From the NCBI GenBank assembly GCA_007130675.1, contig SLSB01000316.1, forward strand, positions 1-6,584: a DNA stretch of 6,584 nucleotides. The letters are read 5' to 3'. Numbering within the stretch: position 1 is the stretch's first letter; the number at the start of each line of letters is the position of its first letter. Positions 6,083 through 6,584 of this stretch are shown piece after piece. The translations under genes and the position numbers were made by a program. The notes below the pieces were generated by a model, which saw only the letters and a list, made by a program, of their open reading frames with translations, searched no databases and was not told where the DNA came from. The stretch is from Candidatus Hydrogenedentota bacterium. Its GTDB lineage: Bacteria; Hydrogenedentota; Hydrogenedentia; Hydrogenedentales; SLHB01.

Positions 6083-6584
6083 ATGAGAAGACCGGTTGGA
6101 CATATAGCGTTGGTTATTCTAGTAATCGCAGCGGGCTGCGCAACCCTCGAACCCTATCCCGCGCCGCCCAACGGTCTGGATACGTATCTCGATATTCTCG
6201 ACACCAGCCTGGACTGGTCAGCGCCGGGACTCGAGGCCGCAAAGGCGGCGCGCGATGCCGGAGACACACAAGCGGTCTGCGACGCGTTGCTGGCCTACTA
6301 CCGTGCGCGCATGAAACCGCGCTTTTTCTTCGACTCTCAAGACATCCCAGCCATTGCCGACGCCATCCGCGAGGATATGCCCGAGGCCGCGGACGAGCTG
6401 ATCGAGGCCGCCGACCGGATCGTCGCGCGCACGTTTCCCAACTCGACCTCGCGCACGGTGGTGTACCGCGTCACATTGCCCGAGGATTTCTCATGGACCG
6501 GCAACCCGACGGAAGATCCCGAGTTTGTGCATATGCTTCAGCGGTCGCGGTTCTGGCAGGACCTCGCGTTCGGATACGCCCTGA
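6083..6584 (+). CDS. Heparinase II/III family lipoprotein, N-terminal part (cut by window end)
   Basis: The frame is open to the last base, giving 167 residues. A basic start (MRRP), a hydrophobic core and IAAGC with C19 form a lipoprotein signal peptide, so the enzyme is probably anchored to a membrane on its outer side. Residues about 30-167 match the style of the alpha-helical toroid N-terminal domain of heparinase II/III-type polysaccharide lyases: repeated helices, a run of AYYRARMKPRFFF (71-83), and the characteristic 'W-x-x-NP-x-x-DPE' segment at 138-147 followed by LQRSRFWQDLAFGYA (152-166). Such enzymes cleave acidic polysaccharides by beta-elimination. The catalytic residues of the family lie further on and are not visible, so activity cannot be judged. 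The start at 6083 gives a compact signal peptide; an in-frame GTG at 6044 that overlaps the preceding stop as GTGA is the alternative. No clear ribosome site precedes either. Confidence 0.85.
   Translation, partial: MRRPVGHIALVILVIAAGCATLEPYPAPPNGLDTYLDILDTSLDWSAPGLEAAKAARDAGDTQAVCDALLAYYRARMKPRFFFDSQDIPAIADAIREDMPEAADELIEAADRIVARTFPNSTSRTVVYRVTLPEDFSWTGNPTEDPEFVHMLQRSRFWQDLAFGYAL

Overview
The window is GC-rich bacterial chromosomal DNA. The visible set is a System II (Ccs/Res) cytochrome c maturation operon, an AcpS, several exported lipoproteins and a heparinase II/III-type enzyme. The overall style (many exported proteins, System II maturation, a polysaccharide lyase-like lipoprotein, GC-rich hairpin repeats between genes) suggests an environmental lineage of the Planctomycetota / Hydrogenedentota / PVC kind. 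This placement is an inference from gene style, not a demonstrated one.

Layout. Positions 1-4531 are read leftward (minus strand). From upstream to downstream they carry acpS (4531-4148), a 172-base gap, a small lipoprotein of unknown function (3975-3304), a ResB/Ccs1 protein (3307-2141) and a CcsA/ResC protein with a long N-terminal extracytoplasmic domain (2144-99). The last three are chained by two exact ATGA stop/start overlaps, so they almost certainly form one translationally coupled operon. ResB and CcsA together would be the heme export and cytochrome c heme-lyase machine. The lipoprotein is the unexplained third member.

Positions 4532-5288 are a 757-base divergent intergenic region without a convincing gene. 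It holds two different repeat-like structures. One is a 236-base, nearly perfectly symmetrical inverted repeat built of six small hairpins, three per arm (about 4696-4931). The other is a shorter imperfect inverted repeat (about 5065-5134).

Positions 5289-6584 are read rightward. They contain a secreted protein with a probable LolA/LppX-like fold (5289-6047) and then the first 167 codons of a lipoprotein that looks like the N-terminal domain of a heparinase II/III family enzyme, running off the window end. The most interesting points are the composite hairpin element and the uncharacterised lipoprotein coupled to the cytochrome c maturation genes. I see no sign of a defence system, CRISPR array, transposase gene, tRNA or rRNA.
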